NCBI GenBank assembly: GCA_934754425.1
Contig: CAKVIN010000019.1
Location: 1 to 44,407, forward strand
Length of the DNA: 44,407 nt
Direction of reading: 5' to 3'
Origin: an uncultured Candidatus Melainabacteria bacterium
GTDB taxonomy: Bacteria > Cyanobacteriota > Vampirovibrionia > Gastranaerophilales > Gastranaerophilaceae
Below are positions 42,834 to 44,407 of the stretch, one piece after another. How positions within the stretch are numbered: the stretch's first letter is position 1; each line of letters starts with the position of its first letter. The notes below the pieces were generated by a model. That model was given only the letters and a program-made list of their open reading frames with translations, was not told where the DNA came from and searched no databases. Made by a program: the position numbers and the translations under genes.

Positions 42834-43130
42834 TTAATAACTCGTTTTTTGGTCACCTTTATCACTGCCGGCAACAATTATTATTACAACATTTGTAAGA
42901 TCCTTGTAGTAAACTCTATAACCTTTACCAACAAAAAATCTTAATTCTGATAATAAACTGTTTGATAATTTTTTGTGGTCTCCGTATAAACCGTCAATCA
43001 AACGTTCTATACGGTTATCAATTATTGATTTTGTTTTGTTGTCTAATGAGCTAAACCACTCATCATAAGGGCAACGTCCGTTAATAGTTTTGTAATATAT
43101 GATTTGTTTCAAGTGTTCATTTTCAGACAT
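42834..43130 (-). CDS. RelE/HigB-like toxin, frame shifted near its C-terminus
   Basis: A 98-residue frame with the family pattern YDEWFSSLDNKTKSIIDNRI, ERLIDGLYGDHKKL, ELRFFVGKGYRVYY and IVAGSDKGDQK. Such toxins cut mRNA at the ribosome. In relatives the protein continues for about 20 more residues. Here, after CCAAAAAACG (six A), the frame runs into TAA. Removing one A opens it through RVIKQAEKYFKDFIERNSK to a TGA overlapping the antitoxin ATG as ATGA (end at 42785). The toxin is therefore probably truncated by a one-base insertion, or switched by slippage. It is the first gene of the operon, as in HigBA. Confidence 0.85.
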   Translation of the reverse strand: MSENEHLKQIIYYKTINGRCPYDEWFSSLDNKTKSIIDNRIERLIDGLYGDHKKLSNSLLSELRFFVGKGYRVYYKDLTNVVIIIVAGSDKGDQKTSY

Positions 43131-43148
43131 AAAATATTACTTATTTAC

Positions 43149-43177
43149 ATTGTAGGGTATAACCTACAAAAAGTCAA
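43149..43177 (-). promoter_or_regulatory. Promoter and operator of the toxin-antitoxin operon
   Basis: On the minus strand TTGACT (43172-43177) and TACAAT (43149-43154) are 17 nt apart. A palindrome, TTGTAGG and CCTACAA with a 6-nt centre (43150-43169), covers the spacer and the -10. This is the expected position for repression by the antitoxin. Confidence 0.75.
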
Positions 43178-43199
43178 TCTATCAAATAAGATATTTTAC

Positions 43200-43341
43200 T
43201 TAGACAAAACGCATGAAATAATTTTCATGTGTCTTTGAATACAAATTATATATAGAAAATTCATCAATTTTCATTTCTTCTGAACCAAGTCTTTCTTTTA
43301 CTGTTATCATCGCAAAAAATACAACCAATTTCTATCTTATT
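43200..43341 (-). pseudogene. Fragment of a relative of the 41056 gene
   Basis: The minus strand encodes AMITVKERLGSEEMKIDEFS then IYNLYSKTHENY, close to AMITVKERIDSEDLQIDEFS and IYDLYSEAIHN in the 41056 protein. Just upstream, NKIEIGCIF matches the LPLKIGGLIF region after a one-base frame change. The fragment has no start and ends at TAA (43200-43202). It flanks the toxin-antitoxin operon on the side opposite to the intact gene. Confidence 0.75.
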
Positions 43342-43397
43342 GGGAACTTTTTTATAAAATTATCGTCTTTAATATTAGAGAAGATGGAGGAGATTTT

Positions 43398-44321
43398 ATG
43401 AATAGAGCTTATAATAATGCTGAATATATTGATAATTCTGAATTCGAAACCCCAAAAACATTCAGCACAATAGTTAATAATGATGATATTTTACAAATGT
43501 ATTTAAAAGAAATTGGGCGTAAAAAAATGCTCACTAGAGCGGAAGAATTAGAATTAGGTAGAAAAATTCAAGAAGGGAATTTTAGAGAAAAAGAAGTTGC
43601 AAAGAGAGAGTTGATACAAGCCAACTTGAGATTAGTTGTCAGTATTGCAAAAAAATACATTGGGCAAGGCGTTTTATTTATGGATTTAGTTCAAGAAGGC
43701 TCATTAGGACTAATTAAAGCCGCAGAAAAATTTGATTACAAAAAGAATTTCAAATTTTCTACTTACGCAACATGGTGGATTAAACAAACGATAATTCGTG
43801 CGATTTCCAATCATTCAAGAACTATTCGCATTCCTGTACACATGTTAGAAAAAATTCGTAAGTATAAAAAAGCGTGTCATATAGCGGAATATGATGAAAC
43901 AATGGATGTTGATAATGAAACAATTGCGAAAATTTCAGGATTGGATTTAAAAAAAATTGACGAAGTAAAAAGTGCATTAAAAAAAGAGCCTGTAAGTCTT
44001 GATACTTATGTGACAGATGATTTGTGTATTCAAGATTACGTGGAAGATACGTCTTATGTTTCTCCGGAAAACAGTATTCAAAGGATTTTTCAGACAAGAG
44101 ACGTAAAAAAACTTTTAAATATTTTAGATAAACGAGAACGAGAAATTCTTATCAGAAGATTCGGCATTGATTCAAATGAACCTAAAACGCTTGAACAAAT
44201 TGGAAACGACCTTGGATTTTCTAAAGAAAGAATTAGACAATTAGAAAATGTTGCAATCCAAAAATTAAGAAAAAGCGGAAGAGTTGATAATTTGAAAACT
44301 TATATAGAAGATGATATGTAA
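43398..44321 (+). CDS. RpoD-family sigma-70 factor (cyanobacterial type)
   Basis: A 307-residue sigma factor. Region 1.2 (DILQMYLKEIGRKKMLTRAEE), regions 2.1-2.4 (ANLRLVVSIAKKY, DLVQEGSLGLIKA, FSTYATWWIKQTIIRAI), region 3 and region 4 (TLEQIGNDLGFSKERIRQLE) are all visible, so it reads standard -10 and -35 promoters like those seen here. Region 1.1 is absent and length is like cyanobacterial group 1/2 factors. GGAGGAG is a strong start signal. Whether this is the principal or an alternative factor cannot be told. A terminator follows. Confidence 0.9.
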   Translation: MNRAYNNAEYIDNSEFETPKTFSTIVNNDDILQMYLKEIGRKKMLTRAEELELGRKIQEGNFREKEVAKRELIQANLRLVVSIAKKYIGQGVLFMDLVQEGSLGLIKAAEKFDYKKNFKFSTYATWWIKQTIIRAISNHSRTIRIPVHMLEKIRKYKKACHIAEYDETMDVDNETIAKISGLDLKKIDEVKSALKKEPVSLDTYVTDDLCIQDYVEDTSYVSPENSIQRIFQTRDVKKLLNILDKREREILIRRFGIDSNEPKTLEQIGNDLGFSKERIRQLENVAIQKLRKSGRVDNLKTYIEDDM

Positions 44322-44343
44322 ATTTTGCTGAAAATATTATTCT

Positions 44344-44382
44344 AATAAAATACCGAAGTAGAAAACACTTCGGTATTTTATT
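44344..44382 (+). terminator. Terminator after the sigma factor gene
   Basis: AATAAAATACCGAAGT and ACTTCGGTATTTTATT form a perfect 16-bp stem with a 7-nt loop. Confidence 0.9.
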
Positions 44383-44407
44383 AGACCAATCCTTCTTTCA
44401 AAGCTTT

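Overview
The window is about 30% G+C. It encodes a Gram-negative-type envelope (OmpH/Skp-like chaperone, AsmA-like protein, GtrA), a fermentative toolkit (D-lactate dehydrogenase, stand-alone glycyl radical domain), a cyanobacterial-type RpoD-family sigma factor and a DapL-like aminotransferase. Several unrelated proteins share a short N-terminal motif of the form [IVN]-x-F-[KRQT]-[SAGN]. Together these suggest a non-photosynthetic relative of Cyanobacteria (Vampirovibrionia/Melainabacteria, Gastranaerophilales-like, gut-associated). That placement is an inference from gene content, not from a marker phylogeny.

Layout. 1-889: tail of an unknown gene, then a repeat-filled spacer. 889-3904 (minus): skp-like gene, and an ilvB-lipA pair driven by a promoter that implies a leaderless ilvB mRNA. 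4025-5105: tRNA-Pro and tRNA-Leu(CAG), each with an odd duplicated neighbourhood, and between them a 22-codon membrane-peptide gene. 5229-9968: D-lactate dehydrogenase, GrcA-like glycyl radical protein, ribD, gtrA, recA and a MerR-plus-coiled-coil protein. 10110-15652: folC, a secreted protein, a shortened NagA and a three-gene glycan operon (GT2, SGNH-like, GT17). 15653-17107: repeat-rich spacer with tRNA-Leu(UAA). 17108-25393: an accessory block with an HD-GYP protein, a run of M16-fold-like paralogues and small partners, a zinc-peptidase-like protein and a GAF plus degenerate HD-GYP protein. 25745-30734: prmA, a glucan-water-dikinase-like protein, acpP and fabF. 30735-31657: second copy of the left-hand intergenic repeat block. 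31658-38503: secreted HExxH protein, large AsmA-like protein and DapL-like aminotransferase. 38528-43341: accessory region with a Fic protein behind a perfect inverted repeat, a gene split by an in-frame stop, tRNA-Gly with a 225-bp tandem duplication, a possible phage-type nuclease and its fragmented paralogue, and a HigBA-type toxin-antitoxin pair whose toxin reading frame is shifted in a poly-A run. 43398-44321: sigma factor.

Most unusual signals. (1) All four tRNA genes are flanked by the same composite structure: an inverted tRNA fragment, a hairpin with arms close to AAAACGTGAC/GTCACCTTTT, the word CAGAGT (CACAGT at Gly), then a direct partial copy of the same tRNA. I know of no named element like this. 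(2) The shared F-[KRQT] N-terminal motif occurs on peptidase-like, HD-GYP, dikinase-like and unknown proteins and could be a sorting signal. (3) The M16-like paralogues share a 97%-identical 95-residue head on unrelated bodies, and a 49-nt identical tail is shared by a 189-residue protein and a 31-residue mini-gene.
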